64,000 nt of DNA from Pycnopodia helianthoides (Eukaryota; Echinodermata; Asteroidea; Forcipulatida; Asteriidae), in NCBI GenBank assembly GCA_032158295.1, contig CM063244.1, positions 8,450,055-8,514,054 on the forward strand, given 5' to 3'. Shown piece by piece: positions 1 to 12,381 of the stretch. Every line of letters begins with the position of its first letter. The stretch's first letter is position 1. Below the pieces are notes generated by a model. That model ran no database searches. It was not told the origin of the DNA and saw only the letters and a program-made list of their open reading frames with translations. The translations under genes were made by a program, and so were the position numbers.

Positions 1-48
1 GAAAAGGTTTACAAAAATATTGTCCTTATAGGTGTTGTACTCTTTTAA

Positions 49-420
49 AGGCAGTGAACACTATTGGTAATTATTCAAAATAATTATTAGCATAAAACCT
101 TACTCGGTAACGAGTAATGGGGAGAGGTTGACAGTATAAAACATTGTGAGAAACGGCTCCCTCTGAAGTGACATAGTTTTCGAGAAAGAAGTAATTTTCC
201 ACGAATTTGATTTCGAGACCTCAGAATTAGAATTTGAGGTCTCGAAATCAACCATCTGAAAGCACACAACTTCGTGTGACAAGGGTGTTTTTTCTTTCAT
301 CTCGCAACTTCGACGACCAATTGAGCTCAAGTTTTTACAGGTTTGTTATTGTATCCATATGTTGAGATACACCAAGTGAGGAGACTGGTCTTTGACAATT
401 ACCAATAGTGTCCAGTGTCT
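49..420 (+). mobile_element. TTAA-family MITE, copy 1
   Basis: A 372-bp non-autonomous DNA element flanked by TTAA on both sides (45-48 and 421-424). Its terminal inverted repeats begin AGGCAGTGAACACTATTGG and end in the complement ACCAATAGTGTCCAGTGTCT. The TTAA target duplication suggests mobilisation by a piggyBac-type transposase (inference). The centre carries a perfect 15-bp-arm hairpin: gatttcgagacctca at 209-223 and its complement at 235-249. No coding capacity. Confidence 0.85.
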
Positions 421-678
421 TTAAAACAGTTGTTTAAAAATCAAATTGTGGTTTGATTATTAATCTGTCATTTGTTTTGGGGCAAAGTCTAATTAACACT
501 GCTCACTCTACTGGTGTTTTGTTGACAACTTGATGTTTTTTTTACGGGGAAACCTATCCAATACAAAGATTTGAACCAAATTTCCCTTTAAATTTCCTAA
601 TTTTGTTAATAGGAAATGCATAAATACTGGGAATTGTAGCAAATTTGTACAAAGCGCAGGAACCTGGGGCCTATTTAA

Positions 679-1023
679 TAGAGTGTGGACAACAGCAGTA
701 GTTGTCAAAGATTATTATCCAAACTTATGTGACCCAACAGGATAGAATAACAAAACTGTGAAAGTTCAAGCTCAATCAGTCATCGGATTCACATGAACAT
801 AGTGGGGGAAAAAAACATTATGTTTTCATCGTTTTCAAATACCGGGTTTTGGACTTGTAAGATCAAAAGTAGTTAATTTATCTGTTTCTCAAAAGGTGAG
901 GTGTTTCAAGCAGAACTATTATAGGGGAAGTTTTCCCACCATGGCCATCTTTATACCGCGTTTGTTTTGTGCAAATCTGTGAATATTGAGGTTTTCCATC
1001 TCACCAATGTTGCGCACACCCTT
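679..1023 (-). mobile_element. TTAA-family MITE, copy 2 (inverted)
   Basis: A diverged copy in reverse orientation between TTAA at 675-678 and TTAA at 1024-1027. The characteristic internal segments are recognisable (caaaactgtgaaagttcaag, cttttacc-like blocks, gtgcaaatctgtgaatattg). The left terminal repeat is degraded. Its right TTAA is also the left TTAA of the next element. Confidence 0.7.
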
Positions 1024-1027
1024 TTAA

Positions 1028-1337
1028 CTCTTTCACTCCGTAATAGAATTTTCGAATTTCGCGGGGTTTGTACGGAATTAATTATTGGACGCCGCCATCT
1101 AATGTGTCAATAATACCCTTTGCGCGATGGAAAGCCAAAGGCAGTGACTCAAAGCCGCTGCAACTAGGGTCAGAGGTCATCCAGATGGCAATATGGCATA
1201 AATTATGCAAAAAAGGCACACGTCATGGGGATGCCCCAAGTATCTACAGTGACGTCAACGAGCCGCTGTGAGCAGCTTTCCGTAGGGAACGGGACATTTC
1301 TGTGAGCCGCTGTGAGCGGCTCACCGTAGCGAAAGAG
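1028..1337. mobile_element. TTAA-flanked MITE of a second family (CTCTTTC ends)
   Basis: 310 bp between TTAA 1024-1027 and TTAA 1338-1341, with inverted ends CTCTTTCACTCCGTA and its imperfect complement TACGGTGAGC...CGAAAGAG. The right part contains an internal palindrome, gagccgctgtgagcggctc (about 1303-1321). The termini are unrelated to the ACTATTGG family, but the target site is the same. GC-richer than its flanks. Confidence 0.65.
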
Positions 1338-1558
1338 TTAACAGGCTGCTTAGCATTTTGTGAGTGTTGACAACTTTGTGTTGAGAAAGCACAGACTGCC
1401 AGGTGCCCAGCTGAACTTTTCCTTGCAACTTATTTTAATATAGCAACAAAATTTAAAAAGAGGTTTTTAGAAAACAAGCTTCTAGACCCAATTTAAAAGA
1501 GATCGGCTAATTTTACATAAAGCTGTTGTTAGCTCAGCAAGATTTTTTTTGTGCTTAA

Positions 1559-1919
1559 AGGGAATGTATACTTTTGGTAATCACTCTAAAAAATAAATGG
1601 CAATAAAAACTGACTTGGTTAGAAGTACAGCATTTTTCGATAGTATAAAGCATTTTGAGAATCATTTTACTTTGAAGTAACGTGGTTATGGAAAAAATTC
1701 TGAGAAGCGTTTCTGTCGAAACGTTTCTCAGATTGTGTATTCCAGTTGCGGATGATTCTTCCTGTGTAAACATAACCACTCCAGATTTTTGGCAATTTCT
1801 CAAAAACGCTACCACCTTTTCAAATGATATTTTTACAGGTTAGTTTTTTTGTATATATCTACATTTATATAGGATAAAAACATTGAAACGGTTCCAAAAA
1901 CCAAAGGTATACTTTGCCT
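1559..1919 (+). mobile_element. TTAA-family MITE, copy 3
   Basis: 361 bp between TTAA 1555-1558 and TTAA 1920-1923. The ends are AGGGAATGTATACTTTTGG and CCAAAGGTATACTTTGCCT. It is a distinct subfamily with a central hairpin, gagaagcgtttc / gaaacgtttctc (about 1701-1731). The same subfamily recurs inverted at 44115-44452. Confidence 0.8.
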
Positions 1920-1923
1920 TTAA

Positions 1924-3206
1924 GGACATAAAGGCGTTCTGAAATAAATCCACTAACGAGCACAGAAACTAAGAAGCACTAAGGGGCTATTCTAACTAAT
2001 CGATGTCTACAAATGTCAATTTTTTTCCAGAATTGTGGGGGGGGGGAGGTCAAAAGAAATAAATGAAAATTCAGTTTACTATCAAAACAAGAGCAAAAAA
2101 AGAACTAAATTTTAGGGAAAAGGTACCAAGCGGTCTCTTCCAGATTGTCTGTAATAATGTCTGTGCTGTTTATCGTTGACGGTCAACTTTGTTTCGATAG
2201 CCGACCTCTGACCTGTGCCTCGATATGGGGTGGGGGGGTGGCAAAAATGTCCTCTACTGCAAAGCTGCTCGCTGGAAGCCAGGAAAAAGCCTTAGCTGGG
2301 AGAACTTTGATCTAAAATGTATGCTTCATTTGAGGCACCACTTTGTGCTTCAGTGCAAAGGGTATATTAGATAGTCTGTCAGTATTTTATTAAAAAAAAC
2401 TAAATTTGGGGGTTTGTGGCTCGGTCAAAACATTCAAAAAAAGATTGACATTTTAAAATGTGATTACTTTGAATGACCCCCCCCCCCTAAAAAATTGTTG
2501 GCCTATAACCGTGACGGGTTACAAGCTTTGCAGTGGAAAGTTGTGAAGAAGTATTTTTTCTTGTATTAGGGGCTTCCACTGACTCAGGATCCTGTTTTAA
2601 GATGTGACAGTGGAGCAAGGGCCGTCTTGAGTGTGCTGGTCCATTAAGCAGGAGGGTCCTATAAGGAAGCTTCTTGAGCCACGAGGTGAATGACCTGCTT
2701 GTTATCCACTGCATTCACTCTCTCACTCTCTCTCTCATGCCGTATTGAAGCTAATTCCATCTATTCATAGGCCGGGTACAGTATTTGCTGAGAATAATAA
2801 TGGTCACAGCTTGTCCCTGGGACTCCGAGCTTGCTCACATGTGTCCTAACCATCAGATAATAAATAAAAAAAATTGGTTTTATAACGATCATGACTTGCC
2901 ATGCAGAGGTTGCGTGACCAGAAGTGTAGCCAGCTTGTACCTGGCTCCGTGTGTTTACTCACCCACCAGAACAATCTACTCCTGTCTGTCCTGTTGTTGA
3001 ACAGATCTGAGTCAGCTGATCACTTGTCCCAAGGTTGCGGATATGTGTGTGTGTGTGTTGTGAGTGTGTGTGTGGTCAACTTGTATGAGGGTGTGCTTGT
3101 GTTTATCTGTATTCATAAATGATATTGTTTCAAGGTGTTGGCTTGGAGTGGAAGAGTAAACTGGAAAGTTGTAACCTGAAACCGTATATGCTTGACCTAT
3201 TATTAA
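1924..3206. other. Unassigned non-coding DNA with simple repeats
   Basis: No supported gene. It holds a G10 tract (2037-2046), a C11 tract (2477-2487), a short CT-rich run (2715-2738) and a TG microsatellite at 3042-3075. Open frames here are short and lack codon or domain signal. Confidence 0.6.
3042..3075. repeat. (TG)n microsatellite, interrupted
   Basis: Alternating TG dinucleotides broken once by GTTGTGAG. Short. Confidence 0.9.
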
Positions 3207-3600
3207 AGGCAATGGATACTTTTGGTTGTTACGCAAGTCAAAAAAATGCATTACCATAAAAACTGACTTGTTGGGTGAGGGAGCACCTGAGAGCTGCTGA
3301 CAGTATAAAACATTGTGTGAAACGACTGCCCTGAAGTAGAGTAGTTTTTGAGAAAGAGGTAAATTTCCTTACTGAAATATTTGAATCTGGGAAAGGCTTC
3401 AGGCATGAAGCCTTTTTTCGGGCATTTAAAAGCACACAATTCTATGCAACAAGGGTGTTTTTTCTTTCATTATTTTCTTGCAACTTTGATGACCAGTTGA
3501 GCCCAAATTTTCACAGGTTTGTTATTTTATGCATGTTGGGCTACACCAATTGCAGACACTGCTGGTCTTTGACAATTTATACCACAAGTATGCCCTGCCT
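3207..3600 (+). mobile_element. TTAA-family MITE, copy 4
   Basis: 394 bp, left TTAA at 3203-3206, right site mutated to TTAG (3601-3604). The ends are AGGCAATGGATACTTTTGG and ACCACAAGTATGCCCTGCCT. It shares with copy 1 the internal blocks gacagtataaaacattgtg and acaagggtgttttttctttc. It has its own central hairpin, aaaggcttcaggcatgaagccttt (about 3391-3415). Confidence 0.8.
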
Positions 3601-3604
3601 TTAG

Positions 3605-5586
3605 AGTGGCCCTGAAAATTGCAAGTTGTAATGTAAACAGTTACTGACCATGTCCATGTACATGTATAGATGTTCATTCATACTGGAGGCTGGGAGACTA
3701 GGAAACCTGGAAAAGGGGAGTGGTTGGGTTGGGGATTGGGGTAAGGGGAGCATCAACATTTACGTAAACTATCTAAAAATATATGGCTCAAAAATCTGGA
3801 ATTCCTTGCATACCCATCATCTGTCCAAATGTCCCCCCCCCCCCCCCCCGGGACTGCTCCGATTTCATCATGAACAAAAAAAACTAAAAACCAGGCGTCC
3901 TGATTTTTTATGAAGGGGATATATATATATTTATTACACAAAACACACAAAAACAAAATGGCAGTCTGAGTCTGGTAGTACCATTTATAATAGAGGGCGC
4001 TGTATCATGAGGGCGCTAGTTCACAGAGAAGTCATGATCAGCTGTTCGCTCGTCCCCAGCGCCTTGCCTTAAAACCAAAGGCGCTGGGATGGGCAAACGT
4101 ATCGTTAACGTTAATGCTCAGTCCCATGCTCAGTCCCATCATGCATCACACTCACACTGCAAGCACTGCACGCATTACGTACTTCCTGAACAAGAATCTG
4201 TGCAAGCTGATGAGCCCATTCCAGCGGTCCTGGATAGGCCGCTGGGGCCGAGCGAAGATCAGCTGCTGGGCCCTAATCCTGGATAGTGGCGTAACCAGAT
4301 ATTTTTATTGGGGGGGGGGCAAGTGGATGCAAACCCTTCTTATTTCTTTGTTTGGATGGGGGTGGGGATTAATTTATTATCAAACATTATTAGTGCATTT
4401 CTTCTATCTCAATTGGTGGGTGGGGGAGGGGGGGGTGAGGGTGCCCGCCACTGTTTCTGGACCCTGCTGGGAAGAGGGGGGGGGCTGGGCACCTCAACCC
4501 TGGACCCCTGCCATTGGGCAATCTGCTTGCGCCTCTCACTCCGTTATTTCCCCCTTTTCCCAGATTTCAAACATTTCCCCAGGTAAGTCATCGCCTTCGC
4601 TCCTACCTATTCATGGTGTATCAAACTTAAGACCTGGTTTTTACTCGCCTACCTACTTCATTCTGCAAATCTGGCCTGTAGTTGTTCATGTTTTACCACC
4701 CCCCCCCACCCCAAGCCGTGACACATACTTTTTTCCTTAGTTCGGTGGCGAATGTACAAAAATACATTCATTCATTGTGCTCTCATTCATCGTGCCCTCC
4801 CACCCTTTTTTTGACAGCATAGCCCCGTATTATTTCAGTCGCCATGGGAAAAAGAAAACGCGCTACATTTTCTGTTGTTGTTCAAAAAATTGTTCTGTAA
4901 ATAGGACAGACAGGGGTTAAAAATGAAAAACAACATCGCCAGAGGGACAACCCAAACGGTCTTTTTAAACACGGATTTGGGAATCGGCGTTGGAGCCTGT
5001 CAAGAAAATATCCAAAAATATATCTCCGTTTAAGGCTGTCGATAACGAACAGCTTTTAGAAATTCTTCAGCGGATCGGAATTTTTTTAAGGTGCTCTAAC
5101 ATGTGTGACTTTGGAAGTGATTTTATGAAGAAGAAAAAACTAATGAAACGGAAACCCTCACTCACCAATAATTTCACTATAACTGTTCCATTTACATTCC
5201 TAATAGTAATTGTGTGTACGTAATCAGCAAGGTGTGACAAGGTACGTGGTGGGGTTACTTTTTTTTCTTTCTTTTTTCGCGGCAGGCCCTCACACGTCAC
5301 ACACTCTTTGTGCTATTGTCACCCAGTCTGGTGAATTCCAGACGACAATGCCTGCTGAATGGGCCTTTTGATAAACCAGGTATGGGAACTTTCGAAATAA
5401 AAAACCACAGGTATGGGAATCACCGGCAAGGTGTGTTTACTGAGAACTGGGCGGACCTGTACTTTGTGGCTGTTCAAGAACTGTGCTCTTGTTGTTTTTC
5501 CGTGCAAACAAAAGTTCACCTGTGAAGCAGCACACAGGCACGTCTGTGCTAATTTTTTTTCCCCCCCAAAAAAGCCCTTATACTCT
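3605..5586. other. Unassigned non-coding DNA
   Basis: Contains a C17 tract (3833-3849), a short inverted repeat around ccagcgccttg/caaaggcgctgg (4055-4088) and a G10 tract (4310-4319). A degraded G-rich repeat begins agtggcgtaaccaga at 4286, its start resembling the end at 49191-49202. A 208-codon frame at 4114-4740 runs through homopolymers and is not gene-like. Confidence 0.55.
4286..4440 (+). mobile_element. Possible fragment of a G-rich hAT-like repeat (AGTGGCGTAAC end)
   Basis: It begins AGTGGCGTAACCAGA and contains long G runs. The complement of this end, cttacgccactg, closes a related G-rich segment at 49191-49202. Ends of the form CAGTGGCG... are common in hAT transposons, so that superfamily is a guess. 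Confidence 0.35.
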
Positions 5587-5767
5587 TATCTGAAGGTTGT
5601 AAACAAGTAGAAAACAACAAATTTGAACTAGGATATTTTTATAGTGTTGTAACCTTGGGAAAGCCCGATAACGATTCTATCTGAAGGTTGTAAACAAGTA
5701 GAAAACAACAAATTTGAACTAGGATATTTTTATAGTGTTGTAACCTTGGGAAAGCCCGATAACGATT
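5587..5767 (+). repeat. Tandem duplication, two identical 90-bp copies, period 91
   Basis: The block tatctgaaggttgtaaacaa...gcccgataacgatt occurs at 5587-5676 and again at 5678-5767 with no mismatch that I can find. One extra C lies between the copies. Absence of divergence implies a very recent duplication, or an assembly join of two haplotypes. Confidence 0.95.
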
Positions 5768-8700
5768 TACATAAGAGGTCAAGAAGTGTTATCAGAAGTT
5801 ATTTACAAATGTACGGCAGCTGATACAGCCAGAAAAAAACTGAACAAATGACTTGTTATCAGTACAAACTTTAAAAAATGTTCCCATCGTAAAAACTAAT
5901 GTTTTTTAAGGCTTTGGGTCTAAAAATAAGAACCCAAACACAATGACAAACTTATCTTAAGTTATCTGGTGTAAAAATACGGCAGTTTTCAGGAATTGTT
6001 TAGACAATCTGTTGCTGAAACTTGTTCAAGTAAATAGAAACAAGAATTCTAGAATGGCAAAGAACACTTTGAATTTGTTTGTTTGTTTATTTTTAGGTTT
6101 TTTTATAAGCATTTTGGGAGAGTGTTTTTTAAAGATTGATTGATGTTATTTTCTTGCAAATGCTTCGTATTTTGTTGGACCTAATCAAATGCTTTAGCCA
6201 TTATTTGAAAAAGGCGTTGTTTGAAATTGCTCTAAATTATGAATAAAGAGTGTGAAAAATTGCTCATTCATCGTGTAAGTGAAAGATTAAGTAGTGTTTC
6301 CTAATTCAAAGTGGGTGTTTCCAAGATACGCCCAGACACCATAGTCAATGAATGTGAGTTTGTATAAAGAGTTCCTGTTGATGCCGACCTAGGTTCATGT
6401 GACTGTTTAGGGTGACTTTCAGAGCATCACTGTTTAAAAGCCTTTCGGCAAAGACTTAAGCCAATCTGAGGTCGTTTCTAAAGTCAGTTTTAAGGCAGTT
6501 TGAACTCATTTGGGTTTAACTTTGTGTGTCTGAACGCTCTTAAAACTCAACCGAACCGGGTTGAACCCGAATGGGTTAAATCGGTCGGCGAGGGTGGTTT
6601 AACGCTAAACCACTTTGGGTTTATCGTTTTAGCATGCTGTGTGGACAGAATAAAGTGAACCACATCTGGTTTAAGTCCTCACCGATGACCGGTGACCCAG
6701 GACGTGTTTTGTATTAACACGCCATAAATTGTGAAAGCGCACGTCTTTTGTACACGCTTGTTTAATGTAGCGGATGTTGTTGTGTTGGGTCACGGTGCTG
6801 TTATAAACCGTATAGGGGTTTAACTTCGAGCCGTCTGAATGCTAGGTAGTTTTATTTTTGTAACCACCCCCTCCCCCGCTGCTCCTAAAGTTAAACCGGT
6901 TTGGGTCTAACTTTAGTGTGCTGTCCGAACATGGCCTTTTACTCTCTCTGTCCCTGCGGAATTATAAAATGCAATTGCTGAAGGGGCCCCTTTTCCTGTA
7001 AAGAAGCGACTAGAAATTGACAAAGGACAAAAAAATCCCATTTGAAGTGAAACCAGACAGTAAATATCACCAGGAACTAAACGAAAACAAAACATGCCGA
7101 GTTGGTTGTAGTATGCGATGAGAGCACTTATCTAAAGTGATTATTTTTAGCGGACTGTTCGGGGGAAATCCCAGCATAGTGCACTTCGGGGACACTGAAA
7201 ACCCCACTATTATTATTCAAAGCGATTGGAATCAGTTGTGATGTACACACTTCCTTCTCAGGACGATTTGTATAAATGCAGTATCCTTGTGTGGTACGGG
7301 GTAAACACTGGCTGTTTGTGTGAACAGCACAATGGAGCTTGACCCTAAGAGTGATTTCCTGGTTTCAAAATGATCTCGTAACGGTACGTTCTGATTCATC
7401 CCGTTGAGTCATTCTTGTTTGTTTTGTTCTTTGCTGTCCTCGCATAATGGAGTCATCTGTAATTATTAAGTGTCTCAAACGAAAGCCATTCTGACGTGGT
7501 GTAGAGTAAAAAAACAGAGGCAGAGTATTTGTTGACGGTCAGGGGACCCTCGTGCCTATACGTGACATCACAAGCTCAACAGCGCCCTCAGTGACGCCAA
7601 CGGAAGACCTATCATTGGCCGGGACGAGTTGTGTAGGACGCGTACACATGAGCACATTTCCATTGTTTGACTCCAGCGATGGCAGCATATGCGAGTGCTC
7701 TGAGACTGAGTAAGCAGGGAGTGTATCGAGAGTTTCAAAGGGGCATAAATGCAATGACCTTGGGCAGGGACATTATTTTCATGTTGCCCCTCTGAGATTC
7801 GAAGCTGTTAATATTTGGAGGGCGCAAAGGCAAGACCGAGGCATGGAGGCTATTGCCTCTAGTGCTCCTTGATTTAAGGCCTGTATATTTTGGGGCTCAA
7901 AGTTCACAACCTATGGCACGATTGGGGCATATGCCTCTTTAACAGCTCGGCACATGTGTGCTTTTCATGGGGCACCGAAGCAAAAAGCCAGGCAGGGGGT
8001 CCCTCTGTTACCTCCTTGAAGTTTCAAGCCCATATTTTATGAACAAAACTAGTGAACCTAAGGGGGCTTAGAGTCCAATGGAGACAATTGCCTCAGGAAC
8101 CTCTGTAAGATTCAAATTGCTTTTTTTTAAAGGTAAATTCTCCGACTGTATTCCTTTTTTCAGTTCCTTTCCAGTAAGGTTGTTATGCAGCTTTAACTTC
8201 TGCCAACCTTTTGTTCAATCCTTCATCTGTAACTGGCCTGATAAGAAAGAAATAAAACACATTTTTGTAATTCCTGCACTCGCCCTTATCCCATACTTCA
8301 AGTCAAAAGACACCCCACACACAGATATTTTGGTCCCATTTCTGAGAATAATTCTAGTCAAAATCACAAATATTGACCCTGTGGTAAATTTGGTTTGCCC
8401 ATATCCACCCAGCCTCTGTCCCCCACACCCACACCACCAAAACTGAACCACAGGTTTGGATTTTGTCTGGAATTTCCCTGAAGTATTTTTTTTCCCTGTT
8501 GTTTCGCCTAGTTAATCTCTCGTGTTTCATATCTCTGTTTTCCTTGTACACATGCAATGGATATGTGTGGACTTGGCCAGTTTGTGGGCGTGAGGTTGTG
8601 TGGGATATGTTTTTTCCCGAATCGTGTTACGGCTGATTCATGTTATTGTCATACAGACTTGCATTTTTGCATTGTTAAAAAACACAAACAACATTCACTA

Positions 8701-9527
8701 GTTTCGATGAATGGAATGTTCTGTTTTTAGGTACTGTAAAACTGGGGAAAAAAAACACCTTATAAAATTCTGAAGCACACAAAAGTTACTTAGCAGAAAC
8801 TGATTACCGGTTAAACACAGCATGAAGTGAACAATGCTAATGACTGGTTCCCCCTTTAATTGTTGCTTAGCAGAGTAACTAGCCAAGTTAACGCTTTGTC
8901 ATGGCTGGAAGACAAGTCGGCTATGCAAAACATTTTTGCCTTGTAATATTTGGGTTGTAGTCAATAGAAATGTTTACAGCAGCATTTTCTGCTAATCAGC
9001 TTTGTGAATAGAGACGTCAAAACTGCTCGGTCATTCACAAAAAAATGTGTTGATGTTGAAGCCCCTTTCGTGTTCTTCACTGTGGAATGAAATCTGCTGG
9101 CAATGTGTAGTTGGACTGGGCTCAAAGTTGCATGTGTTTGAATATGGTTTGAATGAGTCGGCATATTAATTGTCAGAAATTTTTTTTTTTAAGATTGTAC
9201 AGTGGGCTTTTAAAACCAAAGATAAACACCAATAAAAACATTCTGAGGACCTTGTTTCAATTCAGCGAGCTTATGTAGGCAAAACTTCAAAAAAATTGGT
9301 CCAGAATGCCCCACAGTTTTTACTATTTTAAGGAGAACCCTGTCAGTTTTAGCTCGGAAGTATTTAATGCAGCTTAGTTTGGCTACAAAATTGTCTTGCT
9401 CAGTCCCACTGATGCTCATTGGAAAGAAACTTACACAACATAACGTGTAGGGTTGAATTTCTTTCAGGAAAAGAGATTTGGGTCATGTGAGTGTTTCTAG
9501 GGAGGAAATCAGTTGAAATCTACTCCT
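5768..9527. other. Unassigned non-coding DNA
   Basis: No supported gene. Two clusters of AACCCGGGTT-like words (6495-6665 and 6800-6930: gggtttaac, aaccgggttgaaccc, gttaaaccggtttgggt) face each other and may be the arms of a degenerate palindromic element. A repeat-like block at 7800-8060 contains ggagggcgcaaaggc and related words. The rest is AT-rich with homopolymers. Confidence 0.5.
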
Positions 9528-9709
9528 GGGCCCAATCTCATAGAGCTGCTTAAGCACAAAAAGTAGCTAAGAAACAAAATTATGCTTACAGAATAAGGTT
9601 ACCATGCAAATTACCACATGTACATTGTGACTAGTGTCCTGTATTTCTGTATAGCAGGTAATCGTTAAGCAATATTTTCTGCTTAAGCAGCTCTATGAAA
9701 TCGGGCCCA
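9528..9709. mobile_element. GGGCCC-ended MITE, copy 1
   Basis: 182 bp with inverted ends GGGCCCAATCTCATAGAGCT and AGCTCTATGAAATCGGGCCC. Subterminal gcttaagca motifs repeat several times. The same ends recur at 18303, 40815, 47227 and 58416. No coding capacity. Confidence 0.85.
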
Positions 9710-12205
9710 GATTTCAAGTTTGTGTCTAGTCTAATCGGGATTGAAATTAATGTGATAAAAAGGATGTCCTTTGGACGCGTATCCATCCATCAAGCCATTC
9801 GTGACCTGGGTCAGGTTGGCAATTTTTCGGACATGACCAGTTTGTCGGGGCCTGACAAATAACTGTCCGATGGACCTTGGGCGTAATGAAGTGACCCAAT
9901 AGTCCTTCACGTTAAATGACTCCACTCGCTGGGAACCCCCTTCACGCCAGCTCTAGTAGGATTGAGAGACCTTCAGCTGGAGAGGCCTGTATGTCCTCCA
10001 CGAGAGCTTCTCCTCACACCAAGGCCGACTGATCTCATCACGAATACACTGTACTAAGGGGGGGGGGGGTTTAAATTGATCGGTTCCAGGTGACATCCAG
10101 TGACCATGTGGTAGTGCTATGGTCACGTTCCCTTCTCTCCCAGCACTACCGCGTCTAGACCTAACACTACAGACAGTGGTTATGGTTTGTAGAGCAAGGA
10201 AACGCAGCAAGTTATAAATAGTCACCTTGTTGCTATATTTTGCTAATCAAAGGGGGGGAAATGGGTGGATGAGAGTTGAGCAGTCTAGTCATGAGCAGCG
10301 TGTTATTGTTTTGATTTTTTTTTATTCGAGGGAGGATATCATTAATCACGGGGGACAACGTGGTCGAGATTGCGTGCTTGGGCGTCATTGGCCACTGTAC
10401 CTTCTTGCACGTTTACACCGCACTCGGGCTATGATTAAGACAATCCTGCCTTAACTTAAGATGCCAATTAGCTTGTGCTGGACTATTTAGTGGCAGGAGG
10501 GATTCCGTAATTCTGTTAACTGAATTGTCTTCATTGCGATCCATTGTGCGAGTCGCAAGCAGTACAAAAACAAAGGCGGGAAAAGGTTTGAACTTTCAAG
10601 AAACTTGAAAGGGAAGTCTTTACTTATTGATGCTGTTATACTTTATGATGAAAGAACTCTATATACGAGCGCACGGTGGTCACTCTTGGGTCAAGTCCAG
10701 AATTCACCGATTTGGCGTCAGCGTTATCCCTGTTGTTGTCTGTAATTCTGCCTGAGTCAGCTGTTTTAAAAACCACAGCCAACCACAGTTTGGATCATGG
10801 ACCCTATCATCAGTATCTTCCATAATGATTCTTGAAAATTGTTGTTTTTATGGCCTCACCTTTCAGAGTTTTTCTCTTTAATACGCCTTGGAGGAAGACT
10901 CAGCTACGGTCGGAACTTGAGTACCCTCAAATTTGTGGTTCATTTAATACACGATGTAGCACTAACCAATTTTGTTGGTAAGCTGCTTCCTCTTTGTCCA
11001 TTTTTTTATGTTGGAATCCAGACGGTCATCTCCTGGGTATCTTCCAGACTGGAGGTTTTAGCCAGGATTTTGTAAAAAAAAGGTGTCAAAATTTGCTGGA
11101 AGTTTAAAATGGGTGCCGAAATTGTTCCTTACAATAGATTTACATGTAAATGACAGATGAAACAGGGTGTCAAAGTTAAACAGGGTGTACAAAAGACACC
11201 CAGACACCCCTCTTGCTAACACTAATCCCAGACTGTTTATTTTGAAGCGGACACTCTTTAGTCTTGTCATTAATTTACACACAAAAACACTATATATATA
11301 CTAAGTGAGCATTTCGGAAACTTCATTTTTCAATTTGTAGCAACCTGGACACCCCATTCCAAAATCCTTGCTGGAAAAAAAAAACATCGTTGTCTTTTAT
11401 TTCTTCAACACTGAGTTTTAAGCGAGCAGTTTAAAATGGGAACATTTCAGATATTACTAATTTAGAATTTGAATTGGAGCCAAAGGCTTCGGTGCTCTGT
11501 TATAAGAAAAAACAAGCGTGAGTTGTGCCTACACTGTCGAGGAGGATTTTAGTTTTAATGCAACGTTGGCATAATTCCTAACCCTATCTTAACCCTGTGG
11601 GGAGACCCTCTTAGCCAGCCCTGACATTCAAACGAGGGGGAAATGTTATCATAACCTTATATTCATTCACAGAGCAAGGTCTGCCCTAAACGTATTTTTC
11701 TTTTTTCCAGGAATAGCTTTTAATAAAAGAACACATCAAATTTGTCAAAAACAAAATTTGTGAGGATCGCACCCAACTGCGTGTTGAGGACACACATGCA
11801 CGATGTACTTTTTTTTAAAACTGGGTTGGGTTGAGAAGTTTACCCTAGAACTCTGTTGGCAACACGTCCTGTCTGAGTCAACTCCCAATTTCATATTTTA
11901 GCACATTCATGTGCTATCATAGCTCACAACAGTTTCACTCGGGAAGTAGAATGGTACCGGCCAAAATGTCTGGTTAAGTTTGATGTTTTGACTGGTTTTC
12001 TGCAAACTAAGCGTCTAAGCTGAGCGTCGAGCATCATTTTAAATTAATCGATCAGAGAAACTAATTCTCACAACGAAACTCTTTTTCCTTCTAAACTTTA
12101 ATGTGCATTCTTACAATCAAAACTTCCATGGATTTTGTTCAAAACGAAGTTCATAAAAAGTTTTGCCTGCAAAAATGCTGTGATTTGCACTTTGTGGTGC
12201 GATTT
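9710..12205. other. Unassigned non-coding DNA
   Basis: Contains a G12 tract (10058-10069) and a single MEF2-type word, TTATAAATAG (10212-10221). The short frames show no recognisable domains. Confidence 0.5.
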
Positions 12206-12381
12206 CAGGCCCGGATTTTTTCATCTTCGAGAGGGCGATGCCATTTTTTTCATTTTTCAAAAAGGGCACTTCCATTGGAATATCTGTAAAGTCTATGGGA
12301 AATGCCTGAAGGGGGCCTCAAGGCCAGCACCAGGGCCACAGAGGCCTTGACCTCTGTTGCCTCAATGTAATTCCAGGCCTG
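12206..12381. repeat. Dispersed repeat (CTTCGAGAGGGCG family), copy 1
   Basis: The segment opens caggcccggatt and closes ccaggcctg. It shares the block catcttcgagagggcga and downstream words (aaagggcac, cagaggcc) with 43800-43952. Probably an old non-autonomous DNA element. Confidence 0.6.

Noticed and set aside
4114..4740. 208-codon open frame, the second longest in the window
   Set aside because: It crosses G and C homopolymers and a repeat start, and has a low-complexity W/G/P-rich composition with no domain. An overlapping frame at 4089-4286 looks slightly more protein-like but also has no support.
6490..6930. Palindromic transposon bounded by AACCCGGGTT-like words
   Set aside because: The two clusters are suggestive, but I could not define matching ends or a target duplication, so it is mentioned only within a stretch description.
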